From Plantago elongata (Eukaryota > Streptophyta > Magnoliopsida > Lamiales > Plantaginaceae), in contig JAYMSP010003118.1 in the NCBI GenBank assembly GCA_036897095.1, positions 1 to 21,007 of the forward strand: 21,007 bases of DNA, in the 5' to 3' direction. The translations under genes and the position numbers were made by a program. This document shows positions 8,575-19,884 of this stretch, one piece after another (position 1 is the first letter of the stretch; each line of letters begins with the position of its first letter). The notes under the pieces were generated by a model. The model was not told the DNA's origin, did no database searches, and saw only the letters and a list, made by a program, of their open reading frames with translations.

Positions 8575-11568
8575 ATCTCCAGGGTTGGTTCATACATACA
8601 TACATGGCACGAAGATGTGTTGGGGGGGTAAAGTTTGTGCTGCAATTTGAGTGGAGTGGATATCAAGAAAGAAAAGGTAGATATGATAATATTTGATAGC
8701 TACAGGTAAAGCCTTCAATCTGGTTTTTTAGACGTTGAGGGTCTTGTCATGTAGCAGCAATTTGTTTGGTGTAATTGGATTAGGTTTGATATGGAATGCA
8801 AATAGTACGAAGTGAGAAAGCTTTCTTATACTTTTCTCCTTTGGACCAGTTTCTTTCTTTGTATAAACTATAAAGTGAGAGACGTGGACAAATACTTCCT
8901 CCGTCCGGTCCCAAGTCCGTCTGGTCCCAAGTCTTCTATCTCTCTCTTTGTTTAAAGTGGGGGGGGGGATGCATAATAGAATCCATTTTCCTTGTAGTCG
9001 GTTTTATTATATTGTAGTTTGGATGAAATGTACTTATTCTACAAGTGGCACATAAAGTCCAAGTTGTTGTTTTAGCGGAAAATGACTACATTTGGAAGTA
9101 GTTGAAGAAGAGCAAAGCTATACGCTTTCCCTTTGTTTGGAAGTGAGTCGAGTCGAGCACCCTTGAAATTGTTTTATTAACCTCAACATTGTAGTTTTGT
9201 TTTAAACATTATTACTCTCTTCGTAAAAGATAAACTACATCACATACTTCATCTGTCCCATATCAAATACATAATCACTTGTGTTTTCATTTGGACTCGA
9301 TATATTTAGTGAACAGGCTTTTTCTTCTGGTAGTTCATGGATCCAATGAAAAACACAAATGCCACATTGGTAAACAATATTCTATTTTCAGGATGTACAA
9401 CTAACTACATGATTTAGAATCCTAACTCACTCAAAATAACTCATACTAAAAGCTCTATGTCCATGATCATTAAGGCATCGAATCTCTTTGAATTGAGATT
9501 TGATTCATTTGAACGATGTGTAAATATGCAAAATTCGTTTGTCATAAGTGATGATACCGGCTCCACTCGTGTTTAACATGCCCTCGATATCTTTTTACTG
9601 TCAATCAGTTTCTTCTCTAGCTAATTATTGGAACCATGGATCACATGTTTGCATGTGAAATCAATAGCTTATCCAAAAGCATGTCATGTTATTTTTCATG
9701 TGAAATTCTAATTATTTACAGAAAGCCAGATTAATTAGTCGTAATCTGTTCAAATTATTCTAGTGTAATAATTCTCATATATTATATTATAAATCAACTG
9801 ACAACTTTATACTGACTAAAGGATGTTTCTAAGGGCACTTAGTTTGTCTTGCATCATCAATGCTTCTTCTTCCTCTCCACTTGCCTTCATTAATCCGATC
9901 CGATCGGTGTAAATAAATACAAATTCTCGATTTTGTTTATCACCACCCAATTAATTATCTTGCTCATAATTTGAATCAATCCACATGCAATACGGTGGAG
10001 TAATGTAATACAGTTAACAGTTTGTATGGGTGTTAGGGATCAAATCGTGTTGAATTCAAACGGGTGAACGGATAAAAGTTTTTAAATTCCCTTGAATACT
10101 ACTTATAGCTACTGAAAATACAATTATATTACAAATTTGATTATAAACGAGTATACGACAGAAGTTTTACATATATGAAAGCATTGTGCTTATACCTCTA
10201 ATTTTTTTATACAAAAATTCGTGAAAGTCTAAGTTTTTGTAAGTGTTCCATAATATTCACAGCGTTATATGTAAATTGTAAATTTTTATATATTTACAAT
10301 TTGTGTATTATTGTTTATTAGTTATGCAACTGAGTCTTTATGTGTGAGACTCTTAAATTTTCGAAATTTTTAGAAGAGTTTCTCTTTTTTTAATTATAAT
10401 TTAATAACATTGAGCCTCTACCACAAAGTTAGCGTGGTGCATATTGTTCTTGAAGTTATGTTGTTGAAAATTTAAAAAATATAATTTAAAAAATAATAGA
10501 TAAAAGATAAAAAGTTATATGAACGAGATTCGAACCATTGATCTTCTTGTTAAATCAATAACATCATAAAATATTGAAATTGAATGATTCAAATAATCAA
10601 TAAAATTTATATTGAATTGTAGAGTGAGCCATCCTATAGTGTTGTAAATTTAATTCAAAAATTAAGAGCTAATCATTTTTTAACTTCTAGTCACTCATAT
10701 GAACCAAGACAACCAAGTGATAAGTAGTAGTATTATGCGCTTCTTAAGGAGATCCAGGAGACATTAAAAATTACACCATGGCCCTTCATATGCTTCAAGA
10801 GGAGTTAGCATTTTGGGACCACGAGTAACACACTAAATTTTGGGTGTGAAATTTTTGTCCTGATAACGGAGAAAACACATTTGGTCAGAATTACAGGCCT
10901 AAAATTATATTATTTAGGTGTGCCAAAATTAATCTAGATTCAGTTCAATTTGATGATCTTGTTATATATGGGGGTACAACTAGGATTGTGAAACTTGTTT
11001 CAATTCTCTGTCAGCTTTACTTGTAGGTTTTGTGAATGCGGATACTTTCAATTAAATTTGACACCGAAATTAAACGAGGCTCATCATAAAATATTTTAAG
11101 TGTCGCATTATGAAATATCTTTTCTCCGATTTTATCCAATAATACATGAAGGCAATGCAATCTGCAAAGTGCACATGGTACTATGTCAACTAGTAACATT
11201 AGATGCATTATCATGACTACATAAAATATAAGCACTAACAATAAGAAACAAATCAAGAATCATAATCTAAACAATGAGTTGTACCATTGTTTGACTCCTA
11301 AAACCAAAAGAAGAGAATAAAAGCTAAAAATTACAGACACCACTTACCAGCAAGAACAACACATTCCTTCCATGTTTCATGTCGGAATTGATTCCAATAA
11401 AAGCCAAAAAATTTACAATCATTCTTTGCACATTTACAGCTTGTTACATCACCCAAGATCCCACGAGTTGATACTAATAAACCTCCATAATCCATCAAAA
11501 CCAATCTGCACCAATATGATGTCAGAAAACTAACTAAGAAAAAACAACAAACCAGAAAGGGAAACAAA
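8575..11568. other. Intergenic region, AT-rich, no gene recognised
   Basis: About 3 kb between the TH2 stop codon and the receptor-kinase ATG. The first 200-300 bp are presumably the TH2 3' UTR (an AATAAA overlaps the stop codon at 8570-8575). The stretch to about 9300 holds fragments resembling Stowaway MITE ends (separate entry) and a G run at 8960-8968. No open frame here resembles a known protein. A box-B-like GGTTCGAATCTC is present on the minus strand near 10525-10537, but no complete tRNA or SINE could be built around it. The last few hundred bases presumably contain the kinase promoter and 5' UTR; no clear TATA box was picked out. Confidence 0.6.
8893..8932. repeat. Stowaway-like end sequence with a 16-bp tandem duplication
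   Basis: TACTTCCTCCGTCC at 8893-8906 resembles the Stowaway (Tc1/mariner MITE) end CTCCCTCCGTCC next to its TA target. It runs into a 16-bp direct repeat, CCGTCCGGTCCCAAGT (8901-8916) and CCGTCTGGTCCCAAGT (8917-8932), differing at one base. A second similar sequence, TACTTCATCTGTCCCATA, starts near 9247. No matching opposite terminal inverted repeat was found, so these are at best element fragments. Confidence 0.4.
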
Positions 11569-14500
11569 ATGTATAGCAGCATGAAGCTGAAAAGAAGCAA
11601 TATTTTCATCCTTTTCTTCTTCTCATGCTGCTCTATTCCCATCTTTTATACAAATGAGGTAGCGGGTTTCCGGTCGAACAACGAAATGTCGATTCTGCTG
11701 TCGATAAAGGCAAGTTTTGTTGATTCAATGGATTATCTGAAAGGCTGGGAATTATCACCAGGCACTTCAGCTCATTGCAACTGGAGTGGAGTACAATGCA
11801 GCTCCAACGGCTTTGTCGAAAGGCTTGATCTGTCCAACATGAATCTCACAGGGAGTGTTCCTGACGAAATCCAGGGACTGCAGAATCTGAAATCTCTGAA
11901 CATATGCTGCAACGGGTTCTCTACGCCAATGCCGAAATCTCTGTCCAACCTCACTTCAATACAAATCATTGATCTCAGCCAAAACTACTTTATTGATGCA
12001 TTTCCAGTTGGCCTAGGTATGCTACCCGGGTTGCAAGTGCTGAATGCTTCAGGGAATAACTTCTTGGGTTATCTCCCAGAGGATCTTAGCAATGCAACTG
12101 CACTTGAGATCATGGATCTCAGAGGAAACTTCTTCGAAGGTTCCATTCCGAAAAGTTACAAGAACATGGTGAAGTTGAAGTTTCTTGGCCTGTCAGGGAA
12201 TAACCTTACTGGCCTGATTCCAGCAGAACTTGGAGAACTGTCAATGCTCGAGACAATTATTATCGGGTACACTTGGAGCTTATACCTCAAATTTCTTTAA
12301 TGTTGGTACATTTCACATCAATAGCAAAATTTTCAACAGCTGAACCACACATGTTCATATGATTTCTACCTTCTGATCTACATTTTTTGGTGATCTGTGT
12401 TCCACAGGTACAATGAGTTTGATGGAGGGATTCCAGCAGAATTTGGAAATCTAACGAATCTCAAGTATTTGGACTTGGCGATTGCTAATCTTGGTGGTTC
12501 GATTCCAGCTGAGCTAGGAAAACTTATGCAGCTTGAAACAGTGTTTTTGTACCAAAATAATCTCGAAGGGAAGATTCCACCACAGATTGGTAATATAAGT
12601 TCATTGCAGTTTTTGGACTTATCTGATAACGTGTTATCGGGCGAAATTCCAGCTCTGATAGCCGATCTCAAGAACTTGAAGCTGCTGAACCTGATGAGTA
12701 ATCGGCTGGCTGGTTCAGTTCCTGCTGGCATTAGTGAATTGGCTCAACTAGAAGTACTTTCGCTATGGAACAACACATTATCGGGGCCTTTGCCGAATTA
12801 TCTTGGCAAAAATGCACCACTCCAATGGCTCGATATCTCTTCCAATTCATTGACCGGCCCCATTCCGACTACTCTGTGCCATAGAGGTAATCTTACCAAG
12901 CTCATTATCTTTAATAATGACTTCTCTGGTCCAATCCCACCCAGTTTATCAATGTGTGGTTCATTAGTTCGCATTAGGATGCAGAACAATCGCTTTTCTG
13001 GCACTATCCCAGTCGGCTTTGGTATGCTTGGAAAGCTTCAAAGGCTTGAGCTAGCAAATAACAATCTCACTGGCCAGATCCCAGATGACCTTTCTGAGTC
13101 TGAAACACTTTCTTTCATTGACTTTTCCAGAAACCATCTCCAATCTTCTATTCCTTCATCCATTCTCGCCATGCCGAATCTCCAAAACTTCATAGCCTCA
13201 GGAAATGACTTATCAGGCAAAATCCCAGACATGTTTCAGGACTGCCACTCCCTCTCAGTGTTAGATCTATCCTCTAATCATTTCATTGGAGCCATTCCTC
13301 CAAGTGTTGTTTCATGTGAAAGACTAGTTACTCTAAATCTTCGCAACAATGCATTAAACGGCACAATACCAAAAGAAATCGCTATGATGCCAACGCTATC
13401 AATCTTGGATCTATCAAACAACTCTCTCACAGGAAGAATACCTGAGCAATTTGGGAATTCTCCAGCATTAGAGACATTCAATGTTTCTTACAACAGGCTA
13501 GAAGGTCAAGTTCCATCAAACGGCATGCTACGATCCATTAACCCCAGTGACCTTGTTGGCAATCCAGGCCTATGTGGCGGTGTGCTTTCTCCTTGCTCTT
13601 CATACGCAGCATATTCATCTAGACAACATAGCCTGCATACAAAGCACATCATCGGAGGGTGGCTAATCGGAATTTCACTGCTAGGAACTCTTGTTCTTGC
13701 AGCTTTTGGAATTCAGTCCCTGTACAGAAGGTGGCAGGATGGAAGTTGTTTTGAAGAAAGATTTGAAACGGGGAATGGTACATGGCCATGGAGGCTGATG
13801 GCTTTTCAGAGGCTTGGATTTCATAGTAATGAGATCCTAGCTTGCATAAAGGAATCCAATGTGATCGGTATGGGAGCAACTGGTACAGTGTATAAAGCCG
13901 ATATACAGAGGGTAAAAGCGACTGTCGCTGTAAAGAAACTGTGGAGGTCAAGAAGTGATCTTGAGTTGGGAGGAAGTGGTGATCTTGTTACAGAGGTGGA
14001 TTTGTTGGGGAAGTTAAGGCATCGGAACATTGTGAGGCTCGTCGGATTTCTCCACAACGACTGTGAGGCGATGATAATTTACGAGTTCATGCCTAATGGC
14101 AGCCTTGGAGAGGCTTTACATGGCAAACAAGCAGGGAGTCTTTTGGTCGACTGGATTTCGAGGTATAACATTGCATTAGGGGTTGCGCAAGGACTCTCGT
14201 ATCTCCACCATGATTGTCGACCAACGGTGATCCACCGTGATGTGAAGTCAAATAACATATTGCTTGATGCCAATCTTGAGGCAAGAATTGCAGATTTTGG
14301 GTTGGCAAAGATGATGCTTAAGAAGAATGAGACAGTTTCAATGGTTGCAGGTTCTTATGGATACATTGCCCCTGGTGAGTTTCATATTTAGCTTACATTA
14401 TATTTTCAGTACTTGTCTCATTGCATTGCCACTTCAAGTTCAAGTGTCAATTTGAACCTCTTACTCAAGTATTGTATCTGTGGGATAACATGACAGAGTA

Positions 14501-14903
14501 TGGATATTCGCTGAAAGTTGACGAGAAGAGCGACATTTACAGCTACGGAGTGGTCCTCATGGAGCTCCTCACAGGGAAGAGGCCATTAGATCCCGAATTT
14601 GGAGAGTCTATCGACATCGTAGAATGGATGCGAAAAAAGTTACAAGGCAAGAAGCCACTTGAACAAGCTCTTGACCCTAATGTAGGGAACACAAAGCTTG
14701 TTCAAGAAGAGATGATCTTAGTGATGAGGATCGCTCTTCTCTGCACTGCCAAGAACCCGAAGGATAGGCCTTCGATGAGAGATGTCTTGACAATGCTCGA
14801 AGGAGCGAAGCCTCGAAGAAAAGGTAGCAACAGCACTGGAGATAATACTACTAACAAAGATAAACCTGTATTTAGCACCCCACCTGTCAATGACCTTTTG
14901 TAA
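11569..14903 (+). CDS. MIK1: LRR receptor-like kinase of the MIK1/PXL2 type (1023 aa, three exons)
   Basis: Exons 11569-12266, 12408-14374 and 14497-14903 join in phase. The order is: signal peptide (hydrophobic residues about 11-28), LRR N-cap with CNWSGVQC (70-77), 22 LRRs of 24 residues (about 81-608), juxtamembrane CGGVLSPC, one transmembrane helix (about 647-670), and a kinase domain: G-loop GMGATGTV (720-727), VAVK lysine 742, glutamate 762, HRD 842-844, DFG 862-864, APE at the second splice junction (887-889). All catalytic residues are present, so an active RD kinase is expected. The C-terminal tail ends [11 protein letters not shown], closely matching Arabidopsis MIK1 (PXL2), which acts at the plasma membrane in pollen-tube perception of the LURE1 attractant with MDIS1; it is related to PXY/TDR. 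CRRY-type peptide binding cannot be judged by eye. Both introns are short (141 and 122 nt). ATG 11581 is an alternative start with the signal peptide kept. Confidence 0.93.
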
Positions 14904-15654
14904 ATGGCAAGTGCAAATAGCAATGTATGCGTCTGGGCATAACTCAGTTAATTTCAGTTGTAAGTAGATTCATCATCCCTTTGTAATTTCTAATATCTTG
15001 TTTCTAAAACTAGAGCTATGTAAGGAATTATCTTGCAGGTTATTTGTGTAAGTTTCTTTCTGCAACATTGTTAGATTAAAAACTTGAAGGAAGTCAAGAA
15101 TTCATCTGTTAACTGCAAATCAGTTTTTTGAGATTAACAGATCATACGTTACTGGATATTACAACAGACTGTCAAATTCTTGATGACATATTTATAGAAT
15201 ATCCAAAAATAAACCAAGGGAATAGCATGGACAAACCAACAAGCTCATGCAGGAAAACACTTCCATTCATTAACACTGCTGAAATTAACCAGTCTGTGGG
15301 TAAGACAAAACCAAAACTCAACAGCTAAAACTCACATACTTACATTTCGTATCACAAGGCAAATCTCAACATACCTATAAAATGGAAAATGTGAAGGACA
15401 CGTTTGTCGTGCGGACAACAGTCCTCTTTGTGACATGGGGTATATGATATGTGGAATAGTATTAGTTAGATATAAAAGTGACCAGAACCATTCAAAGCAA
15501 GCGGCAGCAGGACCAACTGTTGCCCGGACAAAATCATGAGTGTTTCATAGCGACTCCATTTTGTGTCCCTGATGCTTCTACTGTGTGATTGTATCAAAAC
15601 GCAAGATGATTTAAATATTTTCCAGATAGGTGTTACCAGCAGTCTCAAGTCCTT
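14904..15654. other. Convergent 3' intergenic region, no gene recognised
   Basis: The stretch of 751 bp between two converging genes must contain both 3' UTRs and polyadenylation sites. It holds only short open frames without recognisable similarity. T-rich stretches just past the kinase stop (TTTGTAATTTCTAATATCTTG, about 14980-15001) look like plant 3'-end sequence. No repeats were noted. Confidence 0.6.
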
Positions 15655-17892
15655 TCATGGTAAGTTGGCTGCAGATATAACAAAGAAAAATAGATGTAAG
15701 TATTGCATACATGAACAATTTGTTCGAGAGTAAGCAATAGAATACACAGAATACATACAAATGCCATTAGCCTCCGCAGTCCTCATAATCCGAAGTCTTC
15801 TCACTGAACTAAAAAACATCCTGAAACAAATGAGATGTGAAGAGTGTTAAACAAAATAAATTAAGGTATTATTCTTCAACTTGCATTGGCTTGAGATAGA
15901 AGGTAAGAAAAGACCAGTGTATGAACAATAGTTTGTTTATGACATGAAGGGAAAACAGAAGTAATGGAGGGGAAGGTTAGAAGACAATGCAATGAGGGAA
16001 CATACTCCCAAGGTACATCTCCAACTAACATCAGGTCCCCGTCCTTGTCTTCATAGGTGAGCACAAATTCGGACAAGCCATCCAACAATCTGATAGGTCG
16101 CCTAGTACCAGACACTATAACTTGTTCCTCGATAGATGTACCTGATCATTCATAACCATTAGTCTTACATTCGATGATGTCTATATTATAGCTACCTACA
16201 AATCAGGACTGAAATATACATAAATAAAGTTTTAACATTAATGCCCTTGGACATGTAAACTGAACAGAGGACGAAGATCGAAATGGATATTTAGTTGACT
16301 TAAATTACTTACTAAGTTTTACAAATCAGTATAAGTCTCATCATATTGGAAACGTTTTAGCCAGGGCAGCCTTGCTGCAACAGTATATAAGCTGCTTAGA
16401 GAAATATTAGTTGCGAAGCCAAGGAGTGCTTACAGCATAGATTAATAACCCCTTTACTGAAAAATCCTTACTAAGGCAAGTTAGATGTTACGACTAATGC
16501 AGGAAAAAAAATAAAGCGCAAACGGCAGATCTAACAGGAACATCATATCAGCAGGCTGTACGCTTCTGTACTTAAGTGGTAACAGAAGCAGTTCTTAACG
16601 AACGAGATTACAAGGACATCAAAAATCTACCTTTCATACCGACAGCTGCACTGGGTCTGAACATGTCATCTAATGCACGAGCTAAAGTCTCATAGCAGCT
16701 GTGAGCAGCCAGATCCACCTTTCTCCCAATCGGGATCCCATCCATGTTCACCTTAACATACGAAGATGTTTTCTTCACACTATCCTTGGTTCGATTGCCA
16801 GACATATCATCAAAAATATTCTTCTTTTTGGACTTATCATCAGTGGAGACAAATTCTTCAGTGGCTGATACTTTTGCATTGTTTACCAAGCTGTTGATCC
16901 TGTAATTTTTCACAGGAGGCCATCCCACAACCTGACTGCTTCATCAGATTGAAAAGGCACACAAATTAGCACAACAGCAATAACAAGTTAACAACCGAAC
17001 CACCATCTATACAGCACCTATGAACTAACTGTGCTATTGCATTCAAGAGAACCACATACACTTGCATGAAAATCATTCATAACAACAACAAAACACCATT
17101 TTCGCTCAGCTCGTAGCATGTTTTCAAATGCTTATGTTTGTCAAAACTCAAAAGTGCTAAAGGTATGTTGATCCGGAAAATCACCTAAAAATGCTTATCC
17201 AACCCTCCAAAACAGTTTACTTGGGAGTAGTTAATAGCAGAAATTGATTGTGCAAAAGATCTTAACTCTGTTTAAGCTATAAATTAGTCCAAATCAGTTT
17301 TGCAGTCAGGCACATATTGTGATACAGTTCCCTTGTACAAATTCTCCAGGTAACCAATAAGCCCAGAACTATTATCAAATACATCGCCAACAAAAAAATT
17401 CCAATAGAAAAACAGAAATGAACAGAATAAGATAAAGAAGTGGAGAACAAGAAGAAGAGTAGTAGTAGTGACAGAAACGACGACATACTTAAGCGCAGGA
17501 GCAGGACGAGTAGGAGGTGAGGAGGGTTCTTCAGCAGTCCTTTTAGTACCAACAGAGCCTCCAACACCATTATTAGCAACATTAGGTTTAGTAGTAACAG
17601 CCGAACAAGAAGAAGATGAGGAAGAAGAAGCCTTATCAGCCAACAGAAGCATTGAATGAGAAGCAAAATCAAAATCCTTAGCAGTCAATATTCTGGCACC
17701 TCCTCCTCCTGTCTTGGTATGAAGCTTTCCACCATTAGCACCACAAGCAAGAGTCAAACCAAGTCCCAATTCCTCATCGTCATCAGTAGGATAGGACGAA
17801 GATTCCTCAGACGACATGACAGCCATGTTCTTGTCTTCGTTTGACAGAGTTGAGTTCGACCCGCCTGAATTCATCAATCCTCCGTTTTTCAT
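15655..17892 (-). CDS. IAA11: Aux/IAA auxin-responsive transcriptional repressor, IAA10/IAA11 type (306 aa, five exons)
   Basis: Proposed exons, minus strand: 17892-17489, 16935-16631, 16141-16006, 15820-15759 and 15668-15655, all phase-consistent. Domain I: EAR motif LGLGLTL (residues 42-48), which recruits TOPLESS co-repressors. KR pair 117-118. Domain II degron VVGWPPV (137-143), the TIR1/AFB contact that makes the protein auxin-degradable. Domains III/IV form the PB1 fold: [17 protein letters not shown] from 194, with basic-face Lys196, and the acidic OPCA segment [18 protein letters not shown] (267-284). These proteins bind ARF factors in the nucleus and repress auxin genes until degraded. 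The IAA11-like features are [16 protein letters not shown] after the degron and [13 protein letters not shown] at the end. Two points are unusual: Leu273 stands where family members have Trp (GDWMLVGD), and the very short end (SNLP) depends on the last 90-nt intron, which is stop-free and in frame, so the C-terminus is uncertain. The start ATG is at 17892-17890. Confidence 0.92.
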
Positions 17893-18240
17893 CACAACGA
17901 AATCAATATTGGAAATTCGGTATTGATACTGTCAGAGAATTTAGATTAAACGAGAAGGAGAAGAAGATGAAGAAATGGTTGGATTGTGTTTGTTTGAGTT
18001 TGTTAGCTTTTGTTGTGGGTTTGGGTAAAGATTTGATTAAAGAGGAGAGAGAGAGAGAAAAAAAAAAAAAGGAAACAAAGGAAAGTGGTTTGTGTGGTGT
18101 GGGAAGTGGGGCCCCTGTGTCGGCTTTGTGCGCCTCAATATCATTATTGATTTCTCCTAACTACTGGGACCCATGTCCACTTGTACTACTACTGTTACTG
18201 CTTTTTCTTTTTCTTGTTTTCTTTGTCTAATCTACTAGCA
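17893..18240 (-). promoter_or_regulatory. Probable 5' UTR and proximal promoter of the Aux/IAA gene
   Basis: This stretch upstream of the minus-strand ATG contains a purine run on the plus strand at 18041-18072 (GA repeat then A run). In sense direction it is a CT-rich tract about 150-180 nt before the ATG, like the pyrimidine patches and CT repeats common around plant transcription starts. An open frame on the plus strand here (17841-18230) is low-complexity and overlaps the gene; I do not think it is coding. Confidence 0.45.
18118..18123 (+). promoter_or_regulatory. Candidate ARF-binding site TGTCGG
   Basis: TGTCGG is the form of the auxin response element known to bind ARF DNA-binding domains with high affinity. 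It lies about 225 bp upstream of the Aux/IAA start codon. Aux/IAA genes are typical ARF targets, but a single 6-mer can occur by chance. Confidence 0.35.
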
Positions 18241-18328
18241 TAAATAAAATGAGCCAACAGATCGACGACTCTTTTCTCTTGTTTTCCTTAAAACTGGCAA
18301 CATTTTCGGATCGTAATCACCCTACTGC

Positions 18329-18334
18329 TGTCTC
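18329..18334 (+). promoter_or_regulatory. Candidate auxin response element TGTCTC
   Basis: TGTCTC is the classical AuxRE core, here about 440 bp upstream of the Aux/IAA start codon on the opposite strand to the gene. The site works in either orientation in known promoters. This is a motif match only. Confidence 0.35.
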
Positions 18335-18637
18335 TTCTTCTACTTGGTCTTCCTTTCTGCTCTCTTCCACCAGCTCAAATTAACCAATTTTCATAAACTT
18401 ATCAAATTATTACATCTTCAAAAATATAAAAATGTATATACACACTATAATACCATTACGTAATAAAAATCAATATTATAAAATCAGTAGTAATATTTTT
18501 ACAAATAATGATGAATTTTAAAATATTTATATTATTATAATTCATATTCGTAGTCATTAATATTTTTTTAATAATTAAATTAACTAACTTTATACAAATA
18601 ATTTTTAAAAAATAAAAAAAATTAAAACCAGCTCCGA

Positions 18638-18701
18638 TCTGACCAGGACGGTCAGAGCTTGGCTACTCCGATACAGTGCTGCCAAGCTCCTAGTCGGAGT
18701 A
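18638..18701. repeat. Cluster of three interleaved inverted repeats
   Basis: Within 64 bp there are three perfect complementary pairs: TCTGACC (18638-18644) with GGTCAGA (18650-18656); AGCTTGGC (18656-18663) with GCCAAGCT (18681-18688); and TACTCCGA (18664-18671) with TCGGAGTA (18694-18701). The first can form a hairpin with a 5-nt loop. The second and third interlock in a pseudoknot-like order. A CTCCGA copy at 18632-18637 could also pair with TCGGAG at 18694-18699. The patch is GC-rich inside very AT-rich DNA. The function is unknown. Confidence 0.75.
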
Positions 18702-19501
18702 ATGGTCGTAGCTTCAGCAATGGATCTTCGTATTCTTGGTTTGTGTTCTTCGTTCTTCGTGTTTTTTCAAAGTTTCTTCGATTTATTTGTTCGTATAATA
18801 TGATTGATTCGAATAACATGTTTAGATGTTTTTTTAAGTAAATTAGTAATTATTTAAAATTATAAAATCAATTTATTAAATACAATTATTATGGTGTTAT
18901 TTATAATATATAAAATATGTTCTACATTTAATAAAAACTATACTGCATTTTACATTTTTATTTTCATTTTTTTGCCTTCCTTCCTTTCTTATTCGCCAGG
19001 ATTAATTCAACTCCGATTCTTTATGTATACAAATGGAGTATGTATACGTTTTCATATTTACAACCAAAGCTATCATTTTATTCATTAAAATGGATATACG
19101 CTTTCATTTTTTTATTTTTTCTATTTCCTTAAATAAATGGATTCCACTAATAACTTAACCAACTTATATTGACTTTTTTAATGATGTAATTCGTCTCTAA
19201 ATAATTTTTAAATAAACTATTTTTGTTAATAATATGACGTTTTAGTTAATATTGATGTGTTTTTAAAAAAAACAACTAAAATTTTATTAATAAGAGTAAA
19301 GAGCACAAATAATGCTCTTAACGAACAAATACAACAGAAACATAGACATATCGTCTAAACCATAGTTCAAGCGCTACAACGCGGCTATAAGATAATCAAA
19401 ACCAATAACAACCAGGAAATAACACGAAAATCGTGCTCCACACCAGTAATGACTCGAAACACGAGGGAGAAAAATAAACATGGATATCAATCAGCTTATA
19501 T

Positions 19502-19526
19502 TGTGCGCGCGCGCACACACACACGT
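19502..19526. repeat. 25-bp alternating purine/pyrimidine run (Z-DNA-prone)
   Basis: Strict alternation from 19502 to 19526: TGTG, then a GC block of five units, then a CA block, then CGT. Mixed CG/CA alternation is the sequence class most prone to left-handed Z-DNA under supercoiling. It is also a compound dinucleotide microsatellite. Confidence 0.85.
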
Positions 19527-19631
19527 CTTTATCATCAAAATTGAATCTCAACCTCACGAACAGTTTCATACTAGGAACAAACCAAGATCAATTCAAAGGA
19601 TATGTTTTCTAATAATATATGTCATCTCTAA

Positions 19632-19884
19632 GGGGCTGATTGGAGTAGCATCCAAATGCCCATTTGGATGCTATTCGGGGATTTCGTATTTATTATGGCA
19701 TTTAAATGCCGAAGATCGAAATGCCTCTACAGTAGCAACATTTTTCTCTACCTATATAACAAGTCTATAATACCATATCCAATTACAATTCTATACCAAA
19801 CACAATTTTAACAATCCCACTACAATTCCGATCACTATTCAGACATTTAAATCAGGACATTTAAGTTGCATGCTAATAAGCCCC
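19632..19884. mobile_element. Tourist-like (PIF/Harbinger) MITE, 253 bp, with TAA target duplication
   Basis: The element starts GGGGCTGATTGG and its other end, reverse-complemented, starts GGGGCTTATTAG (10 of 12 identical). It is flanked on both sides by TAA (19629-19631 and 19885-19887), the target site typical of PIF/Harbinger. The G-rich start resembles known Tourist ends. It has no coding capacity and is AT-rich inside, with palindromes: a 10-bp-arm hairpin at 19650-19673 (GCATCCAAAT/ATTTGGATGC) and GGCATTTAAATGCC near 19699-19712. Non-autonomous, so it would depend on a transposase elsewhere. Short ends and one copy in view limit certainty. Confidence 0.65.

Noticed and set aside
8575..8900. 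TPP riboswitch in the TH2 3' region
   Set aside because: Plant TPP riboswitches belong to THIC; none of the conserved TPP aptamer cores (such as CTGAGA) was seen here.
10525..10640. tRNA-derived SINE on the minus strand
   Set aside because: A box-B-like GGTTCGAATCTC and a weak box-A-like TGGCTCAC are present but about 95 bp apart, too far for a normal pol III promoter, and no cloverleaf or tail was found.
11772..14308. Antisense open frames within the receptor kinase
   Set aside because: They are shadows of the LRR and kinase codons; no independent similarity or splice structure.
17277..17672. Leucine-rich minus-strand frame overlapping the first Aux/IAA exon
   Set aside because: It is an alternative frame of the serine- and alanine-rich Aux/IAA exon and intron.
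17841..18230. 129-codon plus-strand frame over the Aux/IAA 5' region
   Set aside because: Low complexity from the purine run, overlapping the start of a confident gene, and no recognisable domain.
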